The notes beneath the pieces are model-generated. The model made no database searches. It was not told the origin of the DNA and saw only the letters and a program-made list of their open reading frames with translations. Both the position numbers and the translations under genes were made by a program. A stretch of 53,417 nucleotides of DNA from Chlorobiota bacterium (GTDB taxonomy: Bacteria > Bacteroidota > Ignavibacteria > OLB7), in NCBI GenBank assembly GCA_016788565.1, contig JAEUSP010000132.1, positions 1 to 53,417 on the forward strand, read 5' to 3'. This document shows, piece after piece, positions 7,030 to 15,862 of the stretch (positions are counted from its first letter, which is position 1; each line of letters opens with the position of its first letter).

Positions 7030-8883
7030 CTGAACCGCTCATTTCAACAACGGCTTGCCGATGGCCCTATCCTGATGGATGGCTCCATCGAATCCACCCT
7101 GCGCGCACGTGGCCACCACGAGCACCCAGTGGAACTCTACAACCTGAAAAATCCCTTCCTGATCGAGAAACTTCACCGTGAGTTTTTGGAGGCTGGGGCG
7201 GAGATTATTCAAAGCAACACCGCCGGGGCAAACGCCCTGACGCTGGCAACGCACGGGCTGCACGATAAGGTGTATGAGATAAACCGCAAAGGCGTTTGGC
7301 AGGCGCGGCAAGCTGCCGTGGGGCGCGCCTACGTTGCCGGGGTGGTTGGCCCCGTGGGAAAATTTCTGACCCCGATTGGGAAGCTCCATCACGAAGATGT
7401 CCGCGAATCAGCAATGGCGCAGCTTCACGCATTGCTGGATGGCGGCTGCGATCTTCTTCTACTGAAATCCTTTATTGAGATTGAGGAGCTGGAGATTGTC
7501 CTGGAAGCCGCGCGGCATATCTCACCCGATATTCCCATCATCGCCCACAAAACCTTCCCGGAAGATGCCGCCGTGCTGGCCACCGATTTCCCCCGCCAGA
7601 TTGCGGCCCGAATCGCACGGCATGGCGTTGCGGCAATCGGGTCCAACGGAACCGTTGGGCCAAACCGGATGCTCACCATCGTCCGCTCCCTTGCCGGGCT
7701 TGACCAACTTCAGCCCGGGCTGCACCTTTCGGCACAACCAGATATTGGAATCCCAACGCTGGTGGATGGCCAGCCAGTCTATAACGCCACCATTGACTAC
7801 GTTGCCAACTCGGTAAAAGCGTTGGTGGCAAACGGCGTGACGGTGGTTGGTGCCGATGGCGGCGCGCTTCCCGAACATATCCGCGCCATTCGCCAGGCGA
7901 TTGATGGAATGGAGGTGGGGAAACCGGAGGTGAAAACAAAAAAACGGAAAGAGCCAGCCGAACAGCACGACACCACAACACAACAAGGAAGCCGTTTCCA
8001 GCAATCGCTTGGCCGAAAATTTCTTGTGACGGTGGAGCTTGACGTGCCGCGTGGTGTGGAGATGGATCACTTGTTCGAGTCGGCGGCCTACTTGCACCAG
8101 CATGGGATTGATGCGGTGAACATCAGCGACGGTGCGCGGGCGCGGCTGCGGATGAGCCCCATCACCATCAGCCACCTTATCACCCAGCGAACCGGAATGG
8201 AGTGCATCACCCACCTTTCCTGCCGCGACCGGAACATGGTGGGGTTGCAGTCGGAGCTGCTGGGGGCGCACGCGCTTGGCTTGCGGAACATCCTTGCTGT
8301 CACCGGCGATCCCACCCACATCGGCGATTACCCCTACGCCACCTCAGTCTATGATGTGGACTCCGTTGGGCTGATCCGAACACTGAGCCGGATGAACAAC
8401 GGGGAGGACCTGATGGGAAACCCAGTGGGGAACGGCGGAACAAACTTCATGGTGGCCTGTGCGGTGAACCCAATGGCGTTCGACATCAATCGGGAGATTG
8501 CGCGGCTGGAACGGAAGGTTGCCGAAGGGGCACACGTTGCGTTCACCCAGCCGATTTTCGAGGCCAGCACCGTCCGCCAGTTTCTTTCACAAACCGAGCA
8601 TCTGAACATCCCGATAATGATCGGCGTGATGCCGCTACGGAGCGCGCTTCATGCCGAGTTTCTGCATCACGAACTTCCCGGGATGTTCATCCCGGAAGCA
8701 ATTCAACAGCGGATGCGAGGGGCCGCGCAGCCGTTGGAGGAAGGGGTGGAGATCACCGTGGAGTTCCTGCAAAGCATCGCCGACCTTCGCCAGCGGATTG
8801 CTGGGATGTATATCATGCCCCCCGGCAAGCGGTTCGATATGATTGTGGAGATTTTGCGGCGAATGTGGGAAGAAGTCCAGTAG
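7030..8883 (+). CDS. Homocysteine methyltransferase-like/MTHFR fusion
   Basis: Fusion like Bacillus YitJ. The first part (to about 7910) has the homocysteine S-methyltransferase barrel; after a charged linker, methylenetetrahydrofolate reductase begins at about 8020 (RKFLVTVELDVPRG, THLSCRDRN, VTGDP, FTQPIF), apparently intact. In the first domain the three zinc cysteines of the family are absent: the usual GxNC reads GSNG (about 7639-7650), and the usual GGCCGT reads GADGGA (about 7849-7866). Methyl transfer to homocysteine by the usual mechanism is therefore doubtful. The first ATG is 7075, but homology (FQQRLADGPILMDG) continues upstream of it. The frame is open from a stop at 7012-7014 and contains only CTG (7015, 7030) as start candidates. 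I list CTG 7030; ATG 7075 is the conservative choice. ppx starts 23 nt later. Confidence 0.8.
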   Translation: MNRSFQQRLADGPILMDGSIESTLRARGHHEHPVELYNLKNPFLIEKLHREFLEAGAEIIQSNTAGANALTLATHGLHDKVYEINRKGVWQARQAAVGRAYVAGVVGPVGKFLTPIGKLHHEDVRESAMAQLHALLDGGCDLLLLKSFIEIEELEIVLEAARHISPDIPIIAHKTFPEDAAVLATDFPRQIAARIARHGVAAIGSNGTVGPNRMLTIVRSLAGLDQLQPGLHLSAQPDIGIPTLVDGQPVYNATIDYVANSVKALVANGVTVVGADGGALPEHIRAIRQAIDGMEVGKPEVKTKKRKEPAEQHDTTTQQGSRFQQSLGRKFLVTVELDVPRGVEMDHLFESAAYLHQHGIDAVNISDGARARLRMSPITISHLITQRTGMECITHLSCRDRNMVGLQSELLGAHALGLRNILAVTGDPTHIGDYPYATSVYDVDSVGLIRTLSRMNNGEDLMGNPVGNGGTNFMVACAVNPMAFDINREIARLERKVAEGAHVAFTQPIFEASTVRQFLSQTEHLNIPIMIGVMPLRSALHAEFLHHELPGMFIPEAIQQRMRGAAQPLEEGVEITVEFLQSIADLRQRIAGMYIMPPGKRFDMIVEILRRMWEEVQ

Positions 8884-8906
8884 TTTCCTTTTTTTGACTT
8901 GCAGCA

Positions 8907-10478
8907 ATGCTACCAGAAACCCTTGCAGCGATTGACGTTGGCACCAACAGCTTCCACTTAATTGTGGTCCGCTTGATCCGTGGCCGGAAATTCTCCGTCA
9001 TCGCCAAGGAAAAAGTGGTTGTTCGGCTGGGGGAAAGCCCGTCGCAAATCAAACACTTGAGCGCGCCGGCAATGCAGCGGGGTATCCAAGCAATGCGGTT
9101 GTTCCGCGACATTGCCGACCGGCACGGCTCCGCAATTCGTGCGGTGGCCACCAGCGCCGTGCGCGAGGCATCCAACGGTGAGGATTTTATCGAGCAAGTT
9201 CAGCAGGCAACGGGCATTGAGATCGAGGTGATTTCTGGGTTCGAGGAGGCGCGGCTGATTTATCTGGGGGTGATGCAGGCGTTGCCGGTCTATAATCGCC
9301 GTGTTGCACTGTTCGATATTGGCGGCGGAAGCACCGAGTTTCTGGTTGGCGAACGGGGCCGGGTATCCTATGCCAACAGCTTCAAGATTGGAGCAATCCG
9401 CATGACCCAGCGGTTTTTCCCGGACGAACGGATCACCCACGGCCAGGCCGATGCGTTGCGGCTGCATATCCGTGGCGAAATCTATCACGCTGCCCAAGCC
9501 ATCCGCGCCAGCAAGCATTCCCTTGCGATTGCCACCAGCGGAACCGCGCAAACAATCACCGCAATGGCCCTTGCCGCACGTGACGGAACCGCGCCAGAAG
9601 TGCTGAACGGCCTGCGGATTTCCCGCGAGGAAGTAAGCCGCGTGGCCGAGCGTGTGTTGCGGGCGAACAGTTTCCACGAACGTTCCCAGCTTCCCGGGGT
9701 GGACCCACGCCGTGCCGACATCCTTGCCGCCGGGTGCGTCACCTTCCAAACAATTTTGGATGAATGTGGATTCCAAGAATTAACCATCAGCAGCTACGCC
9801 CTGCGTGAGGGGGTGGTGTTGGACACCATCCACAAACTGCAAGAAGAGGAGGAGCAGGAAGGAGTGGCGCACCTATCGGACCTGCGATACCAGACGGTGA
9901 TGAAAATTGGGAGGATGTACCAGTTCGACGAAGGGCACGGGCTGCACGTTGCCAAGCTATCGCTGCAGATCTACGATGCCTTGCGTCCGCTGCACAACTT
10001 GGGGGCCGCCGCACGCGAACTGTTGGAAGCCGCAGCAATGCTGCATGATATTGGCTACTACATTTCGCACGCCGACCACCACAAACACAGCGGCTATTTG
10101 ATTCGCAACAGCGAGGCGTTCGGATTCACTAATGCGGAGATTGCGATTATCGCCAACATTGCCCGCTACCACCGGAAATCGCACCCCAAAAGCCGCCACC
10201 CCGAGTTTGCCGCATTGGACCGCGCCGACCAGCAAACCGTGCGGGTTCTTTCGGGAATCCTGCGCGTCGCCGACGGCTTGGATCGCACCCACAAACAGGT
10301 TGTGGCATCTGCAGAAACCACGTTCACCCCGCAAGCAATCACCCTTCGGCTCACCTGCTCCGGCCTAGCCGATCCAACGTTCGAGGTCTGGAGCGTGGAG
10401 CGGAAAAAGGGGTTGATGGAAGAGGTGTTCGGAAAAAGCGTTGTGGTGATCCCACCGGTTCCGGTGGAGGTGGTGTAA
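8907..10478 (+). CDS. Ppx/GppA phosphatase with HD domain
   Basis: 523 residues. The N-terminal actin-like Ppx/GppA domain has both phosphate loops: AAIDVGTNSFHLIV (about 8-21) and FDIGGGSTEFLVG (about 138-150). The C-terminal half carries an HD-type helical domain with LHDIGYYISHADHHKHSGYLI (about 384-404). This is the architecture of long exopolyphosphatase/guanosine pentaphosphate phosphatases, which degrade polyphosphate or pppGpp in the cytosol and so tie to stress signalling. Which substrate dominates cannot be read from sequence. It follows the MTHFR fusion after 23 nt and may be cotranscribed. It converges with the radical SAM gene. Confidence 0.92.
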   Translation: MLPETLAAIDVGTNSFHLIVVRLIRGRKFSVIAKEKVVVRLGESPSQIKHLSAPAMQRGIQAMRLFRDIADRHGSAIRAVATSAVREASNGEDFIEQVQQATGIEIEVISGFEEARLIYLGVMQALPVYNRRVALFDIGGGSTEFLVGERGRVSYANSFKIGAIRMTQRFFPDERITHGQADALRLHIRGEIYHAAQAIRASKHSLAIATSGTAQTITAMALAARDGTAPEVLNGLRISREEVSRVAERVLRANSFHERSQLPGVDPRRADILAAGCVTFQTILDECGFQELTISSYALREGVVLDTIHKLQEEEEQEGVAHLSDLRYQTVMKIGRMYQFDEGHGLHVAKLSLQIYDALRPLHNLGAAARELLEAAAMLHDIGYYISHADHHKHSGYLIRNSEAFGFTNAEIAIIANIARYHRKSHPKSRHPEFAALDRADQQTVRVLSGILRVADGLDRTHKQVVASAETTFTPQAITLRLTCSGLADPTFEVWSVERKKGLMEEVFGKSVVVIPPVPVEVV

Positions 10479-10531
10479 GGGTGGTGAAGTAGCATCATGC
10501 GGAAATGGGAAGAAAACTATTCCCACTCCAC

Positions 10532-11584
10532 CTACTCCCCAAACAACTCCATCTGCCCTCCCGCAGCCGGGCGGCGGAAATTGGCGGTGGTGAGGGGGAA
10601 AGTATGGCGATTAAATCCGTAGCGGGCGGCGTGGGTTTTGAACAGTTGAGCAATCACTTCGGCCCGCGCCCCGGTTCCGCGCATCCGTGCGCCGAACTCT
10701 GTCAGGTTCAATTTTCCATCCCGCATTTCCTCCAGCGCGTGCCGCACCTTCAATGCCCGAGCGGGTTCCTCACGGTCTAACCAATCCAGAAAAATTGGGG
10801 CCACGGCAAGGGGAAGCCGCAGCAGCGTTCGCCCGGCAACGGTGGCTCCGGCATCGGCAGCTAATTTCAGGATTGCAGGAATTTCCTCATCGTTCAAACC
10901 AGGGATTACCGGCGCAATCATCACCCCGGTTGGCACGCCAGCATCGGTCAGTTTGCGGATTGCTTGCAGCCGCAGTTCCGGTGTCGAGGTCTGCGGCTCA
11001 AGGCGGCGGGCAAGGTTCCGATCCAGCGTGGTGATGGAAAGCAGCACCGCCGCGCACCGATGCTTGGCAAGCTCCGATAAAAGATCAACATCGCGGGCAA
11101 CCAGTGCGTTTTTGGTGACCACCACCACTGGGTTACGGAACTCTATCATCACCTCCATCACCCCTCTTGTCAGTCGGAACTTCCGTTCGGCAGGCTGGTA
11201 CGGGTCGGTGACACCGCTCATGGAAACCACCGTTGGCTTCCATGATTTCTTCATCATCGCCTGCCGTGCCAGGGCGGCCACATCCCGCTTCACCATGATC
11301 TTCGTCTCAAAATCCAATCCGGCATTGAAGCCCAAGTACTCATGGGTGGGGCGGGCGTAGCAGTAGCTGCAACCGTGGCTGCAACCACGGTACGGATTGA
11401 TGGAGTGAGTAAACGGAATGTCGGGGCTGTTGTTGGTGGCAAACGCCGTTCGTGAGCTGTCGTCAAGAAATTGCGTTCCCGGGTCGGGGTCAGGGCCGAA
11501 GCTCTCCCAGCCATCATCGAACGGCAGGCTGCTTCCGCGCAGGAAGCGGTTTCCGGTGTCAAGTGTGGTTCCTCGTGCAGTCAT
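10532..11584 (-). CDS. PA0069/Rv2578c-type radical SAM protein
   Basis: 350-residue radical SAM protein. The cluster motif is CSHGCSYC (about residues 66-73, CX3CX2C), followed by YARPTHEYLGFNAGLDFETKI, the signature of the PA0069/Rv2578c family related to SplB-type repair enzymes. The barrel continues with VSMSGVTDPYQPAERKFRLTRG, SITTLDRNLARRLEP and GVMIAPVIPGLND. The C-terminus (MRGTGARAEVIAQLFKTHAARYGFN, GGQMELFGE) matches that family. Its reaction is not established in the literature I know; a DNA or nucleotide repair role has been suggested for relatives. It is monocistronic and convergent with ppx. Confidence 0.88.
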   Translation of the reverse strand: MTARGTTLDTGNRFLRGSSLPFDDGWESFGPDPDPGTQFLDDSSRTAFATNNSPDIPFTHSINPYRGCSHGCSYCYARPTHEYLGFNAGLDFETKIMVKRDVAALARQAMMKKSWKPTVVSMSGVTDPYQPAERKFRLTRGVMEVMIEFRNPVVVVTKNALVARDVDLLSELAKHRCAAVLLSITTLDRNLARRLEPQTSTPELRLQAIRKLTDAGVPTGVMIAPVIPGLNDEEIPAILKLAADAGATVAGRTLLRLPLAVAPIFLDWLDREEPARALKVRHALEEMRDGKLNLTEFGARMRGTGARAEVIAQLFKTHAARYGFNRHTFPLTTANFRRPAAGGQMELFGE

Positions 11585-11757
11585 GGCGGTAATTATATGA
11601 ACACCTTCAACTTAGCAATTTCAACCGATCCCAAAACAAAAAATTATGGTGAATGAAATTGTTGGCCATGCCCCACACGCCGCGCTAACTATCCCCCTTC
11701 AACTCCCTATATTCGCCGACCAGAAACCAAGGCTACCGACCGAAAACGATTGACCAC

Positions 11758-12675
11758 GTGAACGCGCTGATACCTCATCCCGATATCTACACCCGCCGCC
11801 AGCGGATTGCCGCCTACCGCCACGAACTTGCCACGCTGTTTGCCGAGCGGCTGGAACTGAATTTTGAGGAGCTTCCCCGGCTGCGCCAAACGTTTGCCGA
11901 GTTGTTTGGGGACTTGGAGCGGACGATTCAGGAGCGGACGTTGGAGATGAGTGAACGCCGCCGAATGGTGGAACTTTTTTCCATCAAGCTGGATCGTGGA
12001 CAGCGGGTGGATGCGCGGATGGTGGAGTTGGTGATGAAGGCTGTCCACAACGAATTTGGCCGCGTCCGGAAACGGATGCGGCATGAGATGGAGGCGAACG
12101 ACTTGCCACACGGTGGGTTCCGAATCCACAAGCGGCGAGCCGCAACCGCAGCCGACACCCCGCCTCGCGAGGCTGCGCAGGAACTTCAGCGGCTGTATCG
12201 CCAGCTTGCAAAGCGGCTGCATCCAGATATGCAGCGTGGGAACGATCAGGCAACCGCCATCTGCTGGGAAGTGGTTCAGCAAGGGTATCACCATGGTGAT
12301 CTTGCAATGCTTCGCACCGTGGCCAACGTGCTGGAAGCAACCAACGGAGCTTGCGTGCCGCTGGCCAACACGTCCGAAATGCTGGCCGCCGACGAGCGGC
12401 AAATTCTTGCAGCACTGAAATCGGAGCGGCGCGTGGTGGGGGCCATGAAATCGCAGGAACCGTACTCAATCCGCGAAGGGTTGGCCAACCCGCAATGGAT
12501 TACAGAACGCCGCCAACAAATGGAGCAAGAGTTAGCGGAAATTGAGGCGGAAATTGCCAAATGCGACCGGTTTCTTACCCCGGTTCTTTCTGCAGTTCAC
12601 CACACCGCTTCTCCTGAAATCGTGCAAACGATTTGGTCCAATTTTGTGGAAGCGATGTACGTGAACAGCAGGTAA
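11758..12675 (+). CDS. J-like domain protein, function unknown
   Basis: 305 residues from a GTG start; no ATG gives the full N-terminus. The first 120 residues are highly charged, helical and probably coiled-coil (RQRIAAYRHELATLFAERLELNFEELPRLRQTF). Residues about 142-158 (ELQRLYRQLAKRLHPD) match helix II and the HPD tripeptide of J-domains, which stimulate Hsp70. Helices around it are short or altered, so this is a degenerate or partial J-domain. The C-terminal part is again coiled-coil (ERRQQMEQELAEIEAEIAKCDR). No DnaK partner is nearby. A co-chaperone or a structural protein that has kept only the fold are both possible. Confidence 0.55.
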   Translation: MNALIPHPDIYTRRQRIAAYRHELATLFAERLELNFEELPRLRQTFAELFGDLERTIQERTLEMSERRRMVELFSIKLDRGQRVDARMVELVMKAVHNEFGRVRKRMRHEMEANDLPHGGFRIHKRRAATAADTPPREAAQELQRLYRQLAKRLHPDMQRGNDQATAICWEVVQQGYHHGDLAMLRTVANVLEATNGACVPLANTSEMLAADERQILAALKSERRVVGAMKSQEPYSIREGLANPQWITERRQQMEQELAEIEAEIAKCDRFLTPVLSAVHHTASPEIVQTIWSNFVEAMYVNSR

Positions 12676-12725
12676 GAATGCTGATGTAATTTCCCACTTG
12701 ATTATTCATCACTAACTAACCCGCT

Positions 12726-13529
12726 GTGCCAAATTCTCAATCATCAGTCGTCTCTGCTCGGCTTCCAATTTCGGTCTGCATTGTTGCCCATAACGAGCAG
12801 GAGAATATCGTGCGGACGCTCCGTTCGGTGGTTGGTTGGGCTGCGCAAGTTGTTGTGTTGGATTGCGAAAGCAGCGACGCAACCGCAGCGTTAGCCGAAG
12901 CCAACGGGGCGGAAGTTCACCACGGGCCAAACAACTATCCCGAAGCCAATAAAAATCATTGCTTCCACTATGCTCGTGAGGAATGGATTTTGATTGTGGA
13001 TGCAGATGAGGTTATTCCTGAAAGGGTGAAACAGGAGGTTGAAAAGGTTATATCAACGAACCTTGCCCACACAGGGTTCCGGTTGCCCCGTCGCAATTTT
13101 TACTTTGGCACCCCATTGATGTATGGGGGCAATTATCCTGATCGCCAACTGCGTCTGTTTCGGCGAGGGAAGGGGAGTTATCCAGGGAAAGGGTATCACG
13201 AAACCTTAGACATAGATGGAACTGTTGGCAATCTTACCGAACCGTTCGACCATTTCACCTACCCTACTTTCGAAGAATGGTTCAAAGAATTCAATCGCTA
13301 CACCCGCTACGAAGCCGAAGTCTATCAGAAGCAAGGCATCCCAATCACGAAGTGGGCTATCTGGAAATACATGATCTTGCGCCCGTTGCGCCGGTGGTTC
13401 AAACGGCTGTTTCTGAAGCAAGGCATCCGCGACGGTGTGCCAGGCGTGCTTGCTGCAACGTTCGATTTAATGACCAAAGTAGTGGGGTTTGGAAGATATT
13501 GGGAGATGACAAAAAACAAAAAAGGGTAG
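12726..13529 (+). CDS. Family 2 glycosyltransferase
   Basis: 267 residues from a GTG start. GT-A fold family 2 enzyme: ISVCIVAHNEQENIVRTLRSV (about 15-35), VVLDCESSDAT, and the metal-binding DADE of ILIVDADEVIPE (about 88-99). Later NYPDRQLRLFRRGKGSYPGKGYHE resembles the LPS core glucosyltransferase subgroup (WaaE/KdtX-like). The C-terminus is basic with an amphipathic segment for membrane contact. It likely adds a sugar during envelope glycan synthesis. It is not in a polysaccharide cluster. Its last codons lie inside the terminator hairpin of the convergent TonB receptor gene. Confidence 0.85.
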   Translation: MPNSQSSVVSARLPISVCIVAHNEQENIVRTLRSVVGWAAQVVVLDCESSDATAALAEANGAEVHHGPNNYPEANKNHCFHYAREEWILIVDADEVIPERVKQEVEKVISTNLAHTGFRLPRRNFYFGTPLMYGGNYPDRQLRLFRRGKGSYPGKGYHETLDIDGTVGNLTEPFDHFTYPTFEEWFKEFNRYTRYEAEVYQKQGIPITKWAIWKYMILRPLRRWFKRLFLKQGIRDGVPGVLAATFDLMTKVVGFGRYWEMTKNKKG

Positions 13530-13566
13530 AGTTGTAGCATCGAAATATCTCTGCTACAACTCTACC
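13525..13566 (-). terminator. Terminator of TonB receptor gene
   Basis: GGTAGAGTTGTAGCA (13525-13539) pairs perfectly with TGCTACAACTCTACC (13552-13566). Read on the minus strand the stem is followed by CTTTTTTGTTTTTT, a good U-tract, so it ends the leftward TonB receptor transcript. The left arm includes the stop codon of the glycosyltransferase on the other strand. Confidence 0.85.
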
Positions 13567-13587
13567 GTACAGAACTGGGCGTTGCGA

Positions 13588-15801
13588 TTACAGCCGAACC
13601 CCTACTGTCAGCGAAAAACTCCTCCCATCCGACGACCACACACCGGGGCCGGGATAAAATGCAGGGCGTTTCGTGAAGTATTGTTTGTCGGTGACATTGT
13701 TCGCATTAATTCGGACATTTAGCGCGTTCGTTACCTGAACCGTAGCGTTAAGGTCCAGCACGCCATACGCTGGCACAAGGCCAACCGAGCCAGTTGCGGA
13801 AGGGATCACCGTGTTCAATGCATCAGCGTACGAATCCCCCACATAGCTGTACAACATCGAGCAACTAACGCTGCTGAATTTTAGCGTCAGGCCGTTGCGG
13901 GTAATAATCTCAGGAACCGTTTCTACCTTGTTATTGCTCACATCAATGTTGGTATTTCCTGATTTCACCGCAGCATTTTCATATCGCCCATCCATCACGG
14001 AAGTGGAGGTGAACAACGATGCGGTGATGTCATCACTCAGGGGAACATTCGCTTCAATAAATGCTTCAGCGCCATTCACGTACGAATCGCCGATGTTGGT
14101 TCGATACAGCAGAAACGTTCCGCTGGAATCGGTTGTGGATAGGTTGCCCATCCGGTTATCGCACCGAAGTTGGAAAAGGCTGATATCCCACTTCAAAACA
14201 TCCCATTTTCCACGATAACCGATGTCAAGGTTGTAGCCACGCGCATCCTTCAAATCTTTATCCACTCTCTCATATATCGAAGATGGGATAATATCTTTGA
14301 AAACAACCGGACGGTATGCTTGCGAGAAGCCCGTGTAGATGTTTGAATTTTCATTAAGCCTATACTCTATACTTCCACCAAACAGAGCAAATTTGTGGTT
14401 GATCGTGTTCGGGATTTCATTTTCGGAAATATAGACAATAGAGCCTGACATCTCCGATTTCCCAGACTCAACTCTTACCCCAGTATTCACCGAAAGGTCA
14501 TTCGAAATTTTCAAATGATTTTCCACAAAGAAGGCGATGTTCGCCGTTTTAAGGTGAATATCCCTTCCCCACCCAGGCTGCACAAGTTCCATATCGAAAT
14601 CGCTTCCGGTGCTTCCTTTCCCTAATTGCTGGCGGTGAAGATCGTTGTTCATGTATTGAACACCGGCAACAACCGAGCTATGCTGATTCAATAGGTCATA
14701 GTATTGTAGAAAACGCAATTCGTTGGTGTAGCTGTGGAAATGGTCAACATCCACCTGACGATTATTGTACAGCAGTGTGGCTGCGTTCACTGTGTCGCGG
14801 ATATTTGCGGGCTTGTCGAACTGGATGCTGTTCCGATCGCCCAGCACTGCCGAGGAAAGAAAAGAGAGGTGGGAATTTGAATTAATTTTCCAATCAAACG
14901 AAATAGAGGGGATGTAAATCGCCGGATTGAAATAATTCCTTGACCGCGTTGATTGACGGGGGTTTTCGCGGAACATGCTGTCGGTTAATGGCCCAGGTAT
15001 TTGATAGAGGTAGCTCGATCTTGATAATTCGGCACGGATCACAGCATCCTTCCAGAGTTCACGGCTGATGGTGATTTGTTCGGCATCGCTTACGGTGCGG
15101 GCGTTGTCACGGTATCCATCCGATCCCCGTTTGTTGACGTAGGCTTGGTAGGTGGTTCCATTAATTTTGCCGCCAACAGATATGTGGGTGCTGAATAATC
15201 CGAAGGAGCCAATGGTGTTTACAACCTCACTTCCAAATTCCCTTGTGGTATCTACGGCTTTCGTGATGTAGTTAATCATTCCCCCGAACTGGGAACCGTA
15301 CTGCAACGATCCCGTCCCCCGAACGATTTCAATTTTTTCAATGGACTCCAACGGCACGCTAAAATGGCTGGCGGGATAACCGTAGATATCGGAGTTAGTA
15401 ATAATGCCATCCTTGCGGATGTTGAACTCCCACCCCCGGTGCGGATCCAAACCGCGTGTTGATATATTCACTTGGTTTCCTGACCCGTCCATGTCATAAA
15501 CAAATATCCCGGGAACTTTGGCAAACACCTGTCGGCCAGTTTTTTCTGGCAAGTTGGCCCCGGTGTTCACCAGGTTAATTACTTCGCTTTTCTTCCCGGA
15601 AAAAATATATGTCCCCTGAATCGGCTCTAATCTTCCTACTTCGGGAATTCTTTCGCCAACAACTATCACATCCTTCTTTTTTAGAACAACTGACGTGTCA
15701 ATTTTTGATGGCTTCGTTGCCGTATCAGCTTTGGTTTGCCCATGCAGGCTGATTGCTGTAAGATGCAGGAGCAGAGCTAAGGGGAGTATGGTTTTTCTCA
15801 T
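13588..15801 (-). CDS. FecA-like TonB-dependent receptor
   Basis: 737-residue outer-membrane receptor. Signal peptide (MRKTILPLALLLHLTAISLHG), then a plug domain with a TonB-box-like DVIVVGERIPE (about 44-54). The stretch STRGLDPHRGWEFNIRKDG (about 114-132) with SDIYGYPASHFSVPLE and IEIVRGTGSLQYGSQFGG closely follows the FecA (ferric citrate) plug. The barrel closes with the usual aromatic end (FSLTVGVRL). It probably imports an iron chelate or similar ligand with TonB energy. It has no FecR-type signalling domain. It lies 61 nt behind a WYL regulator on the same strand. It is visibly lower in GC than its neighbours, which may mean recent acquisition. Confidence 0.9.
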   Translation of the reverse strand: MRKTILPLALLLHLTAISLHGQTKADTATKPSKIDTSVVLKKKDVIVVGERIPEVGRLEPIQGTYIFSGKKSEVINLVNTGANLPEKTGRQVFAKVPGIFVYDMDGSGNQVNISTRGLDPHRGWEFNIRKDGIITNSDIYGYPASHFSVPLESIEKIEIVRGTGSLQYGSQFGGMINYITKAVDTTREFGSEVVNTIGSFGLFSTHISVGGKINGTTYQAYVNKRGSDGYRDNARTVSDAEQITISRELWKDAVIRAELSRSSYLYQIPGPLTDSMFRENPRQSTRSRNYFNPAIYIPSISFDWKINSNSHLSFLSSAVLGDRNSIQFDKPANIRDTVNAATLLYNNRQVDVDHFHSYTNELRFLQYYDLLNQHSSVVAGVQYMNNDLHRQQLGKGSTGSDFDMELVQPGWGRDIHLKTANIAFFVENHLKISNDLSVNTGVRVESGKSEMSGSIVYISENEIPNTINHKFALFGGSIEYRLNENSNIYTGFSQAYRPVVFKDIIPSSIYERVDKDLKDARGYNLDIGYRGKWDVLKWDISLFQLRCDNRMGNLSTTDSSGTFLLYRTNIGDSYVNGAEAFIEANVPLSDDITASLFTSTSVMDGRYENAAVKSGNTNIDVSNNKVETVPEIITRNGLTLKFSSVSCSMLYSYVGDSYADALNTVIPSATGSVGLVPAYGVLDLNATVQVTNALNVRINANNVTDKQYFTKRPAFYPGPGVWSSDGRSFSLTVGVRL

Positions 15802-15862
15802 ACCTGTTGGTGATTTGTGATTGAAACGGAGAGGAGGTAACTGGCGTTGAACATAACGACTT

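Noticed and set aside
7522-8319. Long antisense open frames opposite the MTHFR fusion and other GC-rich genes
   Set aside because: They have the biased Arg/Gly/His/Pro composition of antisense shadows, no domains and no start signals.
10506-10531. TGGGAA/TTCCCA pair between ppx and the radical SAM gene
   Set aside because: Six base pairs without a T-tract; not supported as a terminator.
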